Source: Nitrospinaceae bacterium
GTDB lineage: Bacteria; Nitrospinota; Nitrospinia; Nitrospinales; VA-1
Length of the DNA: 64,000 bases
NCBI GenBank assembly: GCA_029261595.1
Contig: JAJDAZ010000064.1
Span: 30,854 to 94,853 of the forward strand
Reading direction: 5' to 3'
Shown one piece after another: positions 43,784 through 52,699 of the stretch (within the stretch, counting starts at the first letter, position 1; each line of letters opens with the position of its first letter). A program made the translations under genes and the position numbers. The notes beneath the pieces were generated by a model. It was not told the origin of the DNA, did no database searches, and saw only the letters and a list, made by a program, of their open reading frames with translations.

Positions 43784-43876
43784 CAGTCTTCGAGTCCATT
43801 AAAATAGGCCGCGCCCACCTGGCGAGGTGGAAATTTGTTTACCGCATCTTGCTCATCCGACAATTCGCCCGCTCCA

Positions 43877-44392
43877 TCACTGAATGATAAATTCGGTGAA
43901 ATAAGCTTCCTTGATATGCCCAAGCACCAGAAACCGGTTGACCCGGGTGGTGATTTCATCTTTCAGTTTGAATTTCCCCTGAACGGAGTAAACGTCTTCA
44001 AAGTTTTTACTGCTCAAAAGAACCAGAATCGAGTCCATGATCTTTTGAATATTTTCCTTAACCTCCGCATGTATTTCCGGAGCGCTCAACTCAAGAGACA
44101 CGGTCACCTTTAGAAACCGTTTCCCCTGACTGCCCGCCAGATTCACCACGAACGGGTCCAGCGAAAACATGATCCCCAGGTCCGGCGGGGTCTCCTCAAC
44201 CGTTTCCGCCTCCCCTTCCGCCGCAGGGGATGCACCCGGCTGAAGATATTTCATATAGGCGAAATAACCGCCTCCTCCAAGCAGGGCAAAAACCACTATC
44301 AGGATGATGATCATCTTGAGAGGGGATTTTTTCTTCGGAGCGGGATCGTCTATGTCAACTTCGTCCAGAAGTTCTTCCTGCTCTTCAGCCAT
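43877..44392 (-). CDS. fliL: Flagellar basal-body-associated protein FliL
   Basis: The 171-residue protein has an acidic cytoplasmic N-terminus (about 1-25), one membrane helix (about 26-47) and a periplasmic FliL domain (MFSLDPFVVNLAGSQGKRFLKVTVSLEL near 85, quoted by its core DPFVVNLAGSQGKRFLKV). It stabilises the stators around the motor. A GAGAGG Shine-Dalgarno precedes the start. It opens the flagellar block. Confidence 0.95.
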   Translation of the reverse strand: MAEEQEELLDEVDIDDPAPKKKSPLKMIIILIVVFALLGGGGYFAYMKYLQPGASPAAEGEAETVEETPPDLGIMFSLDPFVVNLAGSQGKRFLKVTVSLELSAPEIHAEVKENIQKIMDSILVLLSSKNFEDVYSVQGKFKLKDEITTRVNRFLVLGHIKEAYFTEFIIQ

Positions 44393-44972
44393 TTATAGAC
44401 CTCTCGAATCTAGTAAAGCAAAGAATGTACCAATTTTATAAAAATTTGGAATGCGCAAAGTAACGTTCTGAATTTTCAATAGTTAATTTTATACCTTGAG
44501 GAAGGATATTCCATTTCTGTGGAACCTGCCGGGTCTGGCAGTCATTATTTTGACAAGGAATTCTAACATATTCAGTGAACCGATAAAATGCTATTTCATA
44601 ATTTTTAATCGGCTCTGTCCAGGAATCTGTCTGATTGTTCCATTTTTGTGCATTTGATCGTGAGCTCTGCCTTGTTTCCCGGCAGATTTTTTTTTAAATG
44701 CCGGGTCCTGTTTTTCGAATGAAACCCACCTCAAAATTTATCCTTTTTAAAACAAAGGAGTTGCATAAAAAATTCGGCCAAAATATGAGTCCCCTCCTTC
44801 TTGGTATAAGAATTGAAAACCACATATTCAAGGATGGATGAATTGGGGCGTCCATGGACGGTATGTCCAGGCCCTATTTATCCTCTCTCTAAAAAATGTT
44901 CGCGGTCAAGATGAACCTGTTTAAAAGTAAAATCATTTCAATCACACCTGATAAATAGGGAGGCAGAGTTTC
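44393..44972. other. 580-bp divergent intergenic region between fliL and amt
   Basis: This must hold two divergent promoters. No credible ORF or tRNA is visible. Two small hairpins share the same 5-bp stem, CTGCC/GGCAG, at 44526-44541 and 44667-44685; the second is followed by nine T residues (44687-44695) and could be a weak plus-strand terminator. I looked for sigma-54 -24/-12 boxes upstream of amt and found none convincing. Confidence 0.55.
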
Positions 44973-46268
44973 ATGAATACCAAACACCAAGGGATGAGGA
45001 TCGCCGGCTTTTTGTTTCTTCTCGCGGCATATTCCCCGGTTTCCCTGGCTGGGGCCGAGGAAGCGGCGAAGATCAATTATGCGGACACGGCGTGGATCAT
45101 GGTCTCTTCAGCCCTCGTGATGCTCATGCTTCCGGGACTGGCCTTGTTTTATGGAGGCATGGTCCGCCGGAAAAATGTCCTGGGAACTTTGATGCACAGC
45201 TTTGTCCCTCTCGGGGTCATTACCATTCAATGGGTCTTCATTGGATACAGCTTGTCCTTCGGCGAAGACATCGGGAATTTTGTCGGCAATCTGGACAAGG
45301 CTTTTTTAATGGGGATCAGCTATACCGACCTCAACGGAACCATCCCTGAGTATTTGTTCTGTATGTTTCAATTGATGTTCGCGATCATCACTGTCGCTTT
45401 GATCAGCGGAGGAATGGCCGAACGCGTCAAATTCAAAGCCTATATCGTCTTCATATTTGTCTGGTCAACCCTGGTTTACGATCCTATTTGCCATTGGGTG
45501 TGGGGCGGGGGCTGGTTGAGCGACCTTGGGGCTTTGGATTTTGCGGGCGGAACCGTGGTTCATATCTCATCTGGCGTGGCAGGTCTTTCCGCGGCGTTGG
45601 TTCTCAAAAAAAGGCGCGGGTTTCCCGGTAGCCTGATGATCCCACACAGTCTCCCGCTCACTCTTCTGGGTGCCGGGCTCCTCTGGTTCGGATGGTTCGG
45701 CTTCAACGCCGGGAGCGCCCTCGCGGCCAATGAGATTGCGGTTCTGGCGTTCACCAACACACAGGTTGCCACTGGAGCGGGTTTGCTGGGCTGGGTTGTC
45801 ATGGAGTTTTACAAAATGGGCAAAGCCAGCGCTTTAGGCGCGGCCTCGGGGATTGTCGCCGGGCTGGTCGCCATCACTCCTGCGGCAGGGTTCGTGGAGC
45901 CACTTTGGGCCATGGTCATCGGCTTTATGGCCGGAGTCCTTTGTTATGCCGCCGTGGTCGCTAAAATCAGGCTGGGCTACGACGATTCTCTGGACGCGTT
46001 CGGGATTCATGGAATCGGCGGCGCCTGGGGCGCTCTCGCCACGGGATTGTTCGTCACGGTCGGCGGAACCGGGCTTCTTGCCGGAAACCTCACGCAGGTG
46101 TGGATTCAATTGGTGGGAATTGCGGCGGCGGCAATTTACTCGTTCGTTCTTACTTATGGGATCGTGACCGTCATCGACAAAACGATCGGATTCAGGATTG
46201 AGGATGAAGATGAGGAAATGGGGCTCGACACCACTCAACACGGCGAGACCGGTTATAACCTGGTTTGA
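44973..46268 (+). CDS. amt: Ammonium transporter (Amt family)
   Basis: The 431-residue protein begins with a signal-like segment ending near Ala-Gly-Ala (about 27-29) and has about 11 membrane helices. Amt-type motifs are FYGGMVRRKN, the AGLSAALVLKKRRG stretch, FGWFGFNAGSAL and DAFGIHGIGGAWGALATG. The pore histidines are expected in FDFAGGTVVHIS-like (DFAGGTVVHIS) and FGIHG contexts; both are present. No glnK is adjacent. An AGGGAGGC Shine-Dalgarno precedes the ATG. It provides ammonium uptake. Confidence 0.96.
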   Translation: MNTKHQGMRIAGFLFLLAAYSPVSLAGAEEAAKINYADTAWIMVSSALVMLMLPGLALFYGGMVRRKNVLGTLMHSFVPLGVITIQWVFIGYSLSFGEDIGNFVGNLDKAFLMGISYTDLNGTIPEYLFCMFQLMFAIITVALISGGMAERVKFKAYIVFIFVWSTLVYDPICHWVWGGGWLSDLGALDFAGGTVVHISSGVAGLSAALVLKKRRGFPGSLMIPHSLPLTLLGAGLLWFGWFGFNAGSALAANEIAVLAFTNTQVATGAGLLGWVVMEFYKMGKASALGAASGIVAGLVAITPAAGFVEPLWAMVIGFMAGVLCYAAVVAKIRLGYDDSLDAFGIHGIGGAWGALATGLFVTVGGTGLLAGNLTQVWIQLVGIAAAAIYSFVLTYGIVTVIDKTIGFRIEDEDEEMGLDTTQHGETGYNLV

Positions 46269-46355
46269 CTTTTTCAAGCTATTTTGCAAGCCATTGAAAA
46301 TTAAAACTGACTTGGAAAAAGCCTTTATTAATAATCGGATTGCCAATTTTTTCCA

Positions 46356-46384
46356 TTGACATTTTATCCCAATAAAAATATTGT
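46356..46384 (+). promoter_or_regulatory. Candidate sigma-70 promoter upstream of the porin gene
   Basis: TTGACA at 46356-46361 and TATTGT at 46379-46384 are separated by 17 bp. The -35 box is perfect, the -10 fits at 4 of 6 positions. It lies about 75 bp before the porin ATG. Confidence 0.55.
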
Positions 46385-46458
46385 TTGCAAACGCCGGATA
46401 TTCAACCCATCGCTTTGATTCGATTAAACTATTTTTGACATGATTACAGGAGGAGGAA

Positions 46459-47664
46459 ATGAAAAGAATAATCCAAAAATCCATATTGCTAATATTTGCC
46501 CTGGCAATATTGACACAAACCGCTCATGCCGCGGAGGTGGCTCTCAAGGTGCTGGATGGTGTAGAAATCCATGCTTTTGCCTCGTCCTCCTACACTTTCA
46601 ACTTTAACCAGCCTTCCAACCGTTCTCCCAATGACGCGACTAACGTCAATCGGATTTTTGACAAAGATCATAACAGTTTCAAATTCGATGTTGGCGAACT
46701 GGTGATCCTGAGGGAAACTCCAAAACCGGGCGATGTCGGGTTCAGGACGGACCTCACCTACGGGTTCAGTCTTCCCGAGGTGACGCAATCCACTGCGGAT
46801 ACTGTGACGGGTCCCGTGGCGGACGGGCAATCCCACCAGTTCGATGTCCAGCAGGGTTATGTGTCTTACAATGCGCCCATAGGAACGGGCCTGCAAATTG
46901 ATTTCGGGAAATTCATCACCCATATCGGGGCTGAAGTGATCGAAGGATACGATGGCTGGAATTACAATTTTTCGCGCTCGTTTTTATTTGGACTGGCCAT
47001 TCCTTTCACGCACACCGGTCTGCGAGCTGGATACACAATTAACGATATGGTCAGTGTCATGGGCATGGTGGCCAACGGCTGGGACAACACGGTGGACAAC
47101 AACGACGGTAAAACAATTGGTGCCCAAGTTGCCATCACTCCTACCGATAATATTTCCCTGTTACTGAACTGGGCCAGCGGGCAGGAGGCCATTGGTGGCC
47201 AGGGGTTTTTCGCATCAGGACTCTCGACCAACTCCAACAACACCACCAGTGTTTTTGATGTGGTGCTGGATGTCGCCCTGACCAGCAACACTCTGGCGCA
47301 ACTGAATTTTGATTATGGGCAACAGGCCAATGGCGCGGCTTCCGGAAGCGATGCCGAATGGTGGGGGATCGCCGGTATCATCCGACACGATTACAATAAA
47401 TGGTTCTCGATCAATCTGAGGGGTGAGTTCTTTAATGACGAGGACGGAACCCGAGCCAGCTCCGCCACGACGCTAGCTACTGGCCAGGGCCAGGAACTCT
47501 GGGAAGTCACCGTGACTCCGGAGGTTCGCATCAATCAAAACATGGTCGTCAGAATGGAATATCGTCATGACGAGTCCAACCGGAAAGCGTTTTTTGACCG
47601 AGGCGCGGGGGATACTCAGAAAACTCAAGACACGATTGCCCTCAACGGCTTGTTTTATTTTTAG
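46459..47664 (+). CDS. Outer-membrane beta-barrel porin (OmpL/BBP2-like)
   Basis: The 401-residue protein has a clear signal peptide (about 1-25, cut after AHA) and then alternating amphipathic strands throughout, such as VEIHAFASSSYTFNFNQP near 36 and GLQIDFGKFITHIGAEVIEGY near 140 (the last given by its start). It ends in aromatic Phe (LNGLFYF), the outer-membrane assembly signal. It matches the BBP2/OmpL type of putative porins. A GGAGGAGG Shine-Dalgarno precedes the ATG. It follows amt; the substrate is unknown. Confidence 0.88.
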   Translation: MKRIIQKSILLIFALAILTQTAHAAEVALKVLDGVEIHAFASSSYTFNFNQPSNRSPNDATNVNRIFDKDHNSFKFDVGELVILRETPKPGDVGFRTDLTYGFSLPEVTQSTADTVTGPVADGQSHQFDVQQGYVSYNAPIGTGLQIDFGKFITHIGAEVIEGYDGWNYNFSRSFLFGLAIPFTHTGLRAGYTINDMVSVMGMVANGWDNTVDNNDGKTIGAQVAITPTDNISLLLNWASGQEAIGGQGFFASGLSTNSNNTTSVFDVVLDVALTSNTLAQLNFDYGQQANGAASGSDAEWWGIAGIIRHDYNKWFSINLRGEFFNDEDGTRASSATTLATGQGQELWEVTVTPEVRINQNMVVRMEYRHDESNRKAFFDRGAGDTQKTQDTIALNGLFYF

Positions 47665-47699
47665 AAGCGGCTTTAAAAACTCCCTATGAACGTGGATGC

Positions 47700-47719
47700 A
47701 CAGGCTTCCCAGCCTGTGC
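47700..47719. repeat. GCACAGGC palindromic repeat
   Basis: GCACAGGC, a short loop, and GCCTGTGC form a hairpin in the porin 3' region. It is like the hairpin at 23824-23845. Confidence 0.6.
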
Positions 47720-47736
47720 TCTGAACCCCAATGAAG

Positions 47737-47770
47737 AAAGGCCAGGCTGAAACATCGCCTGGCCTTTTTT
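47737..47770 (+). terminator. Intrinsic terminator after the porin gene
   Basis: AAAGGCCAGGC pairs with GCCTGGCCTTT across a 9-base loop and is followed directly by a T-run. It lies 73 bp after the porin stop. Confidence 0.85.
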
Positions 47771-47866
47771 ATGCAGGTAAAGGCCCGCCAAAATCCTGAT
47801 TCCCGTTTAAACTGCCCGCAAAACCCGGTAAACTAATTGCATTTAAAACCATGATCCCTTAACCAA

Positions 47867-48223
47867 ATGCTCACTCCGGACCAGAACACGATCGTCTACC
47901 TGATGTTTTTGAACGGGGTTCTTTTTCTGGGCCTGAATTTTATTGCCTATTCAATGGTGTTTCCGGGACCTAAAGGATCGAAAAGGATCGGTTATGTGTT
48001 GATCGTCACGGTGATTCTGGTGGTTTCAGCGCAACAGGAGTATCAAAGTCTGCTCTATTTTAAGTTTGCTCCGGGTGAAGCACAAAAAATCCTGTTGTTT
48101 GGGATGATTTCTCCCGTATTTATGATCTCGGCTGTTTACTACCGGCTTAAAAAAAACCATCTCGAAAAGCGACAACGCCAAGGGGATAAACTTTCTCGCG
48201 GAAAAAAAAATGCTACCGATTGA
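47867..48223 (+). CDS. Hypothetical membrane protein
   Basis: The 118-residue protein has three predicted membrane helices (about 10-30, 42-58, 75-92) and a very basic tail (KKNHLEKRQRQ onward). It is not recognised. Its end overlaps the ltaE start by 14 bp, which suggests co-translation. No function can be assigned. Confidence 0.65.
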   Translation: MLTPDQNTIVYLMFLNGVLFLGLNFIAYSMVFPGPKGSKRIGYVLIVTVILVVSAQQEYQSLLYFKFAPGEAQKILLFGMISPVFMISAVYYRLKKNHLEKRQRQGDKLSRGKKNATD

Positions 48224-49247
48224 CCTCAGAAGCGATACGGTGACCCAACCGACCCAGGCCATGCGCGATGCCATGGCTGGCGCGATGGTGGGGGACGATG
48301 TTTTCGGAGAGGACCCCACCCTCAACGATCTGGAGGCACGGGCGGCTGAAAAAACCGGCAAGGAAGCGGCCCTCTTCGTTCCCAGCGGGACGATGGGGAA
48401 TCTGATTTCTGTTCTGGCCCATTGCGCCAGAGGGGATGAAGTGATCCTTGGGGACCGCAGTCATATCTTTTTGAATGAAGTTGGGGGCATGTCCGCTTTG
48501 GGGGGCATCCACCCTCATATCATCCCCAATAATGAGGATGGCACCTTGCCCCTTGATCGCATAGAAAATGCCGTCAGGCACTCGGATCTTCACTATCCTC
48601 CCACTCGACTGATCTGCCTTGAAAATACCCACAACTATTGTCAAGGCTTTCCGTTGACTCCTGCATACATAAAAGAGGTGGCGGATTTGGCCGAGGCCCA
48701 CTCTTTGAAGATCCATCTGGACGGAGCGCGGCTTTTTAATGCTGCGGTGGCGCTAAATATTGACGTCTCGCTCCTGGTTCAGCATGTGGATTCTGTCATG
48801 TTCTGCCTGTCGAAGGGGTTATCGGCTCCTGTTGGGTCCCTGGTTTGCGGAACCAAAGAGTTCACCCAGAAAACAAGAAAGCTCAGGAAAATGGTGGGCG
48901 GAGGCATGCGCCAGGCGGGGCATCTGGCGGCGGCAGGATTGGTGGCTTTGGAGAATCAGATCGAACGATTAAAGACAGATCATCAACTCGCTCAGGAACT
49001 GGCCAGGGGCCTGGCAGGTATTTCCGGCGTCGAATTAAATCTGCAAAACGTCAAGACGAACATCATTTTTTTTCAATTGCATCATCCAAAGATGGGTGAC
49101 CAGGCATTTTTGGAACATCTTGAGGCCAGGGAAATAAAAATTTTGATGATCGAACCCGGTGTCTTTCGCGCCGTCCTGCATAGGGAAATCTCCGAGGATC
49201 AGGTCTTAAAAGTATTGGAAGTGTGTCGTTCTTTGCTCGCTGGCTGA
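48210..49247 (+). CDS. ltaE: Low-specificity L-threonine aldolase
   Basis: The 345-residue PLP enzyme begins IDLRSDTVTQPT and has GDDVFGEDPTLNDLE (40-54), FVPSGTMGNL, LHLDGARLFNA-type IHLDGARLFNAAV, and the PLP lysine in MFCLSKGLSAPVGSL. These are the beta-eliminating-lyase family marks for threonine aldolase. It cleaves L-threonine or L-allo-threonine to glycine and acetaldehyde, which could feed the glycine-cleavage system whose gcvPB is in the window. Confidence 0.94.
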   Translation: MLPIDLRSDTVTQPTQAMRDAMAGAMVGDDVFGEDPTLNDLEARAAEKTGKEAALFVPSGTMGNLISVLAHCARGDEVILGDRSHIFLNEVGGMSALGGIHPHIIPNNEDGTLPLDRIENAVRHSDLHYPPTRLICLENTHNYCQGFPLTPAYIKEVADLAEAHSLKIHLDGARLFNAAVALNIDVSLLVQHVDSVMFCLSKGLSAPVGSLVCGTKEFTQKTRKLRKMVGGGMRQAGHLAAAGLVALENQIERLKTDHQLAQELARGLAGISGVELNLQNVKTNIIFFQLHHPKMGDQAFLEHLEAREIKILMIEPGVFRAVLHREISEDQVLKVLEVCRSLLAG

Positions 49248-49345
49248 TGGATGGCTTCAGTTCCCCTTAAGATTTGACTCTGCCTGAACAAACCCTTAGA
49301 ATGATTCGTTTAGATAGAACCACAACTTAAATTTTGGAGAGTTTT

Positions 49346-49585
49346 GTGATAACTATAGACTACCAGGACAATTTGGAATTGACGCGACAGGCCTTGGATG
49401 TCGTCAAAAGCCGTTTTCTATTGTGCATCCTGATCTCGCAAAGGATTCACCAACTTGAAAAAGGCGCTCAGCCAGCTATTGAAGTCGATCCTGAAGAATA
49501 TTCTTCTCCAAAAACCTTCTTTACTCTGGCATTACGCGAAATTATTGAAGGAAATATGGACCTTGAACAAACGGATGAAGAGTAA
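49346..49585 (+). CDS. rpoZ: DNA-directed RNA polymerase omega subunit
   Basis: A GTG at 49346 is preceded by GGAGAG at the right distance and is preferred to the TTG at 49334, giving 79 residues. The core (VKSRFLLCILISQRIHQLEKG, shown by its part FLLCILISQRIHQLEKGAQP) and the helix LALREIIEGNM are omega-like. Omega stabilises the beta' subunit. Unusually, no spoT or gmk is adjacent; it is a monocistronic gene between ltaE and a terminator. Confidence 0.86.
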   Translation: MITIDYQDNLELTRQALDVVKSRFLLCILISQRIHQLEKGAQPAIEVDPEEYSSPKTFFTLALREIIEGNMDLEQTDEE

Positions 49586-49787
49586 GGTCATTTTTTCTTC
49601 CCCGCCAACCCGCTTCAACCAGACTTAATTATCCTTATCAGAACCATAACTTCCCTTTAATGGATAAGGGCATGGACTCTAATCCCTGCCCTGCCTCGTA
49701 GCAATCAACCCTGCCTGCTATTTTTCCCGGCTCAAACCAGTAATCCATCAAAGAGGATTCTTTGATTGTTCTAAAAAAACCAAAAAA

Positions 49788-49811
49788 AAAGCCCGCCTTG
49801 CGGCGGGCTTT
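49788..49811. terminator. Bidirectional intrinsic terminator
   Basis: AAAGCCCGCC and GGCGGGCTTT form a strong hairpin with an A-run on one side and T residues on the other. It serves rpoZ (plus) and the cytochrome operon (minus), which converge here. Confidence 0.85.
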
Positions 49812-49857
49812 CTAGTGATGCATTGAAACAATGTTCTAAAGGTAATCCCTGATGAAC

Positions 49858-51588
49858 TTACCCTTTATCAGGCAGGAAATCCCTGATGGCTTTACCTTCT
49901 TCGAACATTTTCCGGGTCCTTTTGGTCATCCATACCAACCAGCCCTGCAGGCCGATGAAAACAACAGCCATGATGGGAGGCATATAGTACAAAGAATCCG
50001 GCAGAGGGGGTTCCAAGATGGTGTAATACCATGTTGAAATCGCCATGTGCTCATCCTTCTCCTTGTCTCGACCCGCCCATTGCAAGAAGGATACTGGAAT
50101 GAATTGCTCAGATGGAATCTGAACATCAAACTCCCCTTCAGTGGTCAACTCTCTTTTAAAGAGAATGCTGACTTTTCCTTGTTTGAAAATGGAGTCAACA
50201 ACCTGAACTTTTGGCTCAGATTCTTTCGCTGCGACCGCGTCAAAACCATGACCGACCGATTCCGTCAAAGTGACCGCAAGCTTATAGCCATCGTCCTTAG
50301 GGGCGTTGGTCGCATTGTAGTCCTGTGCCAGAAAAGAGGCTTTCCAGATATCAACCGGCTTTTTGGAATCACCCATAATAAAATAGGGTTTCTCAGCACC
50401 GAACAGATCCTGAAGCTTAGCCGGCCATTGTAAGGCCACCGCATCAGGAAATTCAGGATCTGAGGACAAGAAGCGGATGTGGTACTCGACCAGGTAGTAA
50501 ATCACATTTTTCTCAGCGTTCCATCGGGAAGCGACCCAAAGGTTGTCTGCTTTAGGGTCAAAATTTCGCTTTCCGCGAGTGATCTGACCCGCCATGGCAA
50601 TGTAATTCTTTCTTGGATTGGTCAGAGTAGCTTCGCCACGCTCGACGATTTTTGGATCGTGATCGGAAGCGGCCCACATGGGGTCGTCAATCTTCTCAGC
50701 AATATCGCCTTCCGTATAGAGAGAACTGATCAGAAAATCAGGGACCGGTTTATTGGTCAATCTATCCATTTTCTTCCGGGGACAAAGCGAATTGACGAAA
50801 GCTGCCAGCTTCCAACGATCTTCAACCGTGATCTGATCCTTGAAGTTCGGCATCGGTGTACCGTTCAACCCAGTGGAAACCGTGCGAACGATATTGAACG
50901 GATCAAAATGGTTGCGCCGACTTCCACGGAAATTCCAGCACTGTTGCCAATCCGCCGCAACGATCGGGAATCCCCAGTCATCTTTCATGGTCGGGTTACC
51001 ATCGCCTCGGCCTTCTCCGCCGTGACACTCAAAACACTTATTCTTGATGAAAATTGCTTTACCCGCATCGATATCTTCCTGCGGAACACCAAGATGATAA
51101 GGTTCTTTTGTTCCCCAGGGGTTGGACCCAAACTCCTGCACGAAGACCTCTTCATCCTCGGCATCATTAAAATCTCGATCCTGAACCAGGGTTTTTATAA
51201 ATTGAACAACAGCTTCAATTTCAGCCGGGGGCAGGAAACCACCCCAGGCCGGCATCGCCGATCCGGGCAAGCCGTTTGTTACCGTCTTGATCAGATCCGC
51301 ATCCAAAGGAAGCTCCCCTGAATCTGTAAAGCGAATCTTGAAGGTTCCCTGGATAAAGTTCCTGGGCCGGGTGAACAACCGGTCCGCTGAAGGACCATCG
51401 CCGCCGCCTTCAACACCATGACACCAGACACAGCGCTTGTAATAAACCAGCTTGCCTTTCTCCAGCAAATCTTTCTTGACGCCGTCCGGCGCCTGCTGGG
51501 CAAAAACGGTTCCAGGCAAACTACAAGCCATCAGTATCAACCCGGCAAACAATATCCGGCTAATTTTTAATCCTACAATCTTATTCAT
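49858..51588 (-). CDS. Membrane-anchored diheme cytochrome c fused to ethylbenzene-dehydrogenase-type heme-b domain
   Basis: The 576-residue protein has a signal peptide (cut near FAQQ, about 30), two c-type heme sites, CVWCH (53-57) and CFECH (185-189), with candidate axial Met in GSAMPAW (112) and GTPMPNF. A beta-rich domain at about 300-530 has AMAGQITRGKR, WVASRWNAEKNVIYYLVEYHI and PDAVALQWP, like the EB_dh/NxrC heme-b domain of DMSO-reductase-family gamma subunits. A C-terminal membrane helix (about 540-558) anchors it. It is last in the cytochrome operon. Inferred role: periplasmic electron transfer from c-type hemes towards or from a molybdoenzyme; none is encoded nearby. Confidence 0.82.
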   Translation of the reverse strand: MNKIVGLKISRILFAGLILMACSLPGTVFAQQAPDGVKKDLLEKGKLVYYKRCVWCHGVEGGGDGPSADRLFTRPRNFIQGTFKIRFTDSGELPLDADLIKTVTNGLPGSAMPAWGGFLPPAEIEAVVQFIKTLVQDRDFNDAEDEEVFVQEFGSNPWGTKEPYHLGVPQEDIDAGKAIFIKNKCFECHGGEGRGDGNPTMKDDWGFPIVAADWQQCWNFRGSRRNHFDPFNIVRTVSTGLNGTPMPNFKDQITVEDRWKLAAFVNSLCPRKKMDRLTNKPVPDFLISSLYTEGDIAEKIDDPMWAASDHDPKIVERGEATLTNPRKNYIAMAGQITRGKRNFDPKADNLWVASRWNAEKNVIYYLVEYHIRFLSSDPEFPDAVALQWPAKLQDLFGAEKPYFIMGDSKKPVDIWKASFLAQDYNATNAPKDDGYKLAVTLTESVGHGFDAVAAKESEPKVQVVDSIFKQGKVSILFKRELTTEGEFDVQIPSEQFIPVSFLQWAGRDKEKDEHMAISTWYYTILEPPLPDSLYYMPPIMAVVFIGLQGWLVWMTKRTRKMFEEGKAIRDFLPDKG

Positions 51589-51658
51589 AACACTCGATTC
51601 CCTCTGGTTGAAGGTTGTTTGTGTTTATCAGTTAGTTATAAAGTCCTTTGAGTGAAGC

Positions 51659-52663
51659 TTAATGCGCTCCGCCCGGTTTGCCTTCTTTTTCCCACTGGCC
51701 CACATAGGACTCTTCAGTATCAAACGTTCTAGGATGCCATCCTGTGTACCAATATTCGAAAAGGATGATCTTCCACATCTCTTCCGTGCTCAAATGCTCC
51801 TCCCACGGAGGCATCGCGGAGGACCAGGGGGTCGATTCATTCGGAAGCCCTGGACCACCCTTGGCCACACGCCAGAAGATGAAAGATTCTCTCAGCATGG
51901 CAATGGTTCCGGGATCGATAAAGTTCGCGGGAGTCGGGTTGAACACATGTGAGAACATTCCAATCCCATTCAATTGATCCCCGTGACAATAGTGGCAATT
52001 CTGAAAAAATAACGATCCACCCTCAGTCACGTTTTTCATATACTCATTCTTATCAGCATCCAAAAACGGAAAACTGTTTTTATAATTGTCCTGCTCGTCA
52101 ACCCTATACGGATTTCGGGAAGTTTCCAGAACCCAGGTTTTTCCGTGCACCTTGGTGGTCGCCGGAGGTGCGGGGTGAACCGTCCTGAGCTCAACAGGTT
52201 CCTGGAATGTCGGGTAAATGCTCTGGTAGGTCATCCAACCCACCAGCACGGGTAACAGAGCGAACAACACAATCCGGGCAATTTTATATTCGCCGATGAT
52301 GGTCTTAACAATCGGCGATCTGAATTCCCGGAACGTGTTTGCGTCCTGACTGACATACAAGAAGGTTCCGATCGACCACATCACCATATAAGTGATGAAG
52401 AGGGTCCACGGGATGGGCGGATACAGGACATATTTGTAAAAATAAAATCCTAGTACCCATACCATCAACGCTATCAAGGAAACCGGCGGTTTCAAGCGTA
52501 GCGTGATGTTGATAAAGATTAAAGTAATCGGTATCAACAGGTAATACACGTATGGGTTCATCACCCAGCTGAATTCCTTGATGTTCATTATCGGGAACAC
52601 CACATTATGGAACACCAGCATGGTGACGACAAAAACAACGAAGCTTATAAAAGTTTTGTTCAT
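51659..52663 (-). CDS. Membrane protein with C-terminal cytochrome c domain
   Basis: The 334-residue protein has about five membrane helices in its first ~150 residues (for example 5-25, 38-54, 62-82, 84-104, 130-148), and then a periplasmic class I cytochrome c domain with CHYCH (223-227). It has candidate axial Met in the C-terminal part (SAMPPWEEH). The last 60 residues are amphipathic. The layout resembles quinol-dehydrogenase-like or oxidase-associated cytochrome c subunits. It is between the diheme cytochrome and the EB_dh fusion in one operon. Partner and redox potential are unknown. Confidence 0.82.
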   Translation of the reverse strand: MNKTFISFVVFVVTMLVFHNVVFPIMNIKEFSWVMNPYVYYLLIPITLIFINITLRLKPPVSLIALMVWVLGFYFYKYVLYPPIPWTLFITYMVMWSIGTFLYVSQDANTFREFRSPIVKTIIGEYKIARIVLFALLPVLVGWMTYQSIYPTFQEPVELRTVHPAPPATTKVHGKTWVLETSRNPYRVDEQDNYKNSFPFLDADKNEYMKNVTEGGSLFFQNCHYCHGDQLNGIGMFSHVFNPTPANFIDPGTIAMLRESFIFWRVAKGGPGLPNESTPWSSAMPPWEEHLSTEEMWKIILFEYWYTGWHPRTFDTEESYVGQWEKEGKPGGAH

Positions 52664-52699
52664 CTTTAACTCCTAGTTATCGTAAACCCTCAAAGGGTA

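Noticed and set aside
32675..44392. Type III secretion injectisome rather than flagellum
   Set aside because: FliM, FliN, FliL, FlhF, FlhG and FliA and the presence of motA/motB in the window identify the export genes as flagellar.
44393..44972. Sigma-54 promoter for amt
   Set aside because: No TGGCAC-N5-TTGC pair with the right GG-GC spacing was found on the plus strand.
45834..46484. 216-codon minus-strand ORF over the amt 3' end
   Set aside because: It runs antisense to a well-conserved transporter and the translation lacks structure; it is a shadow.
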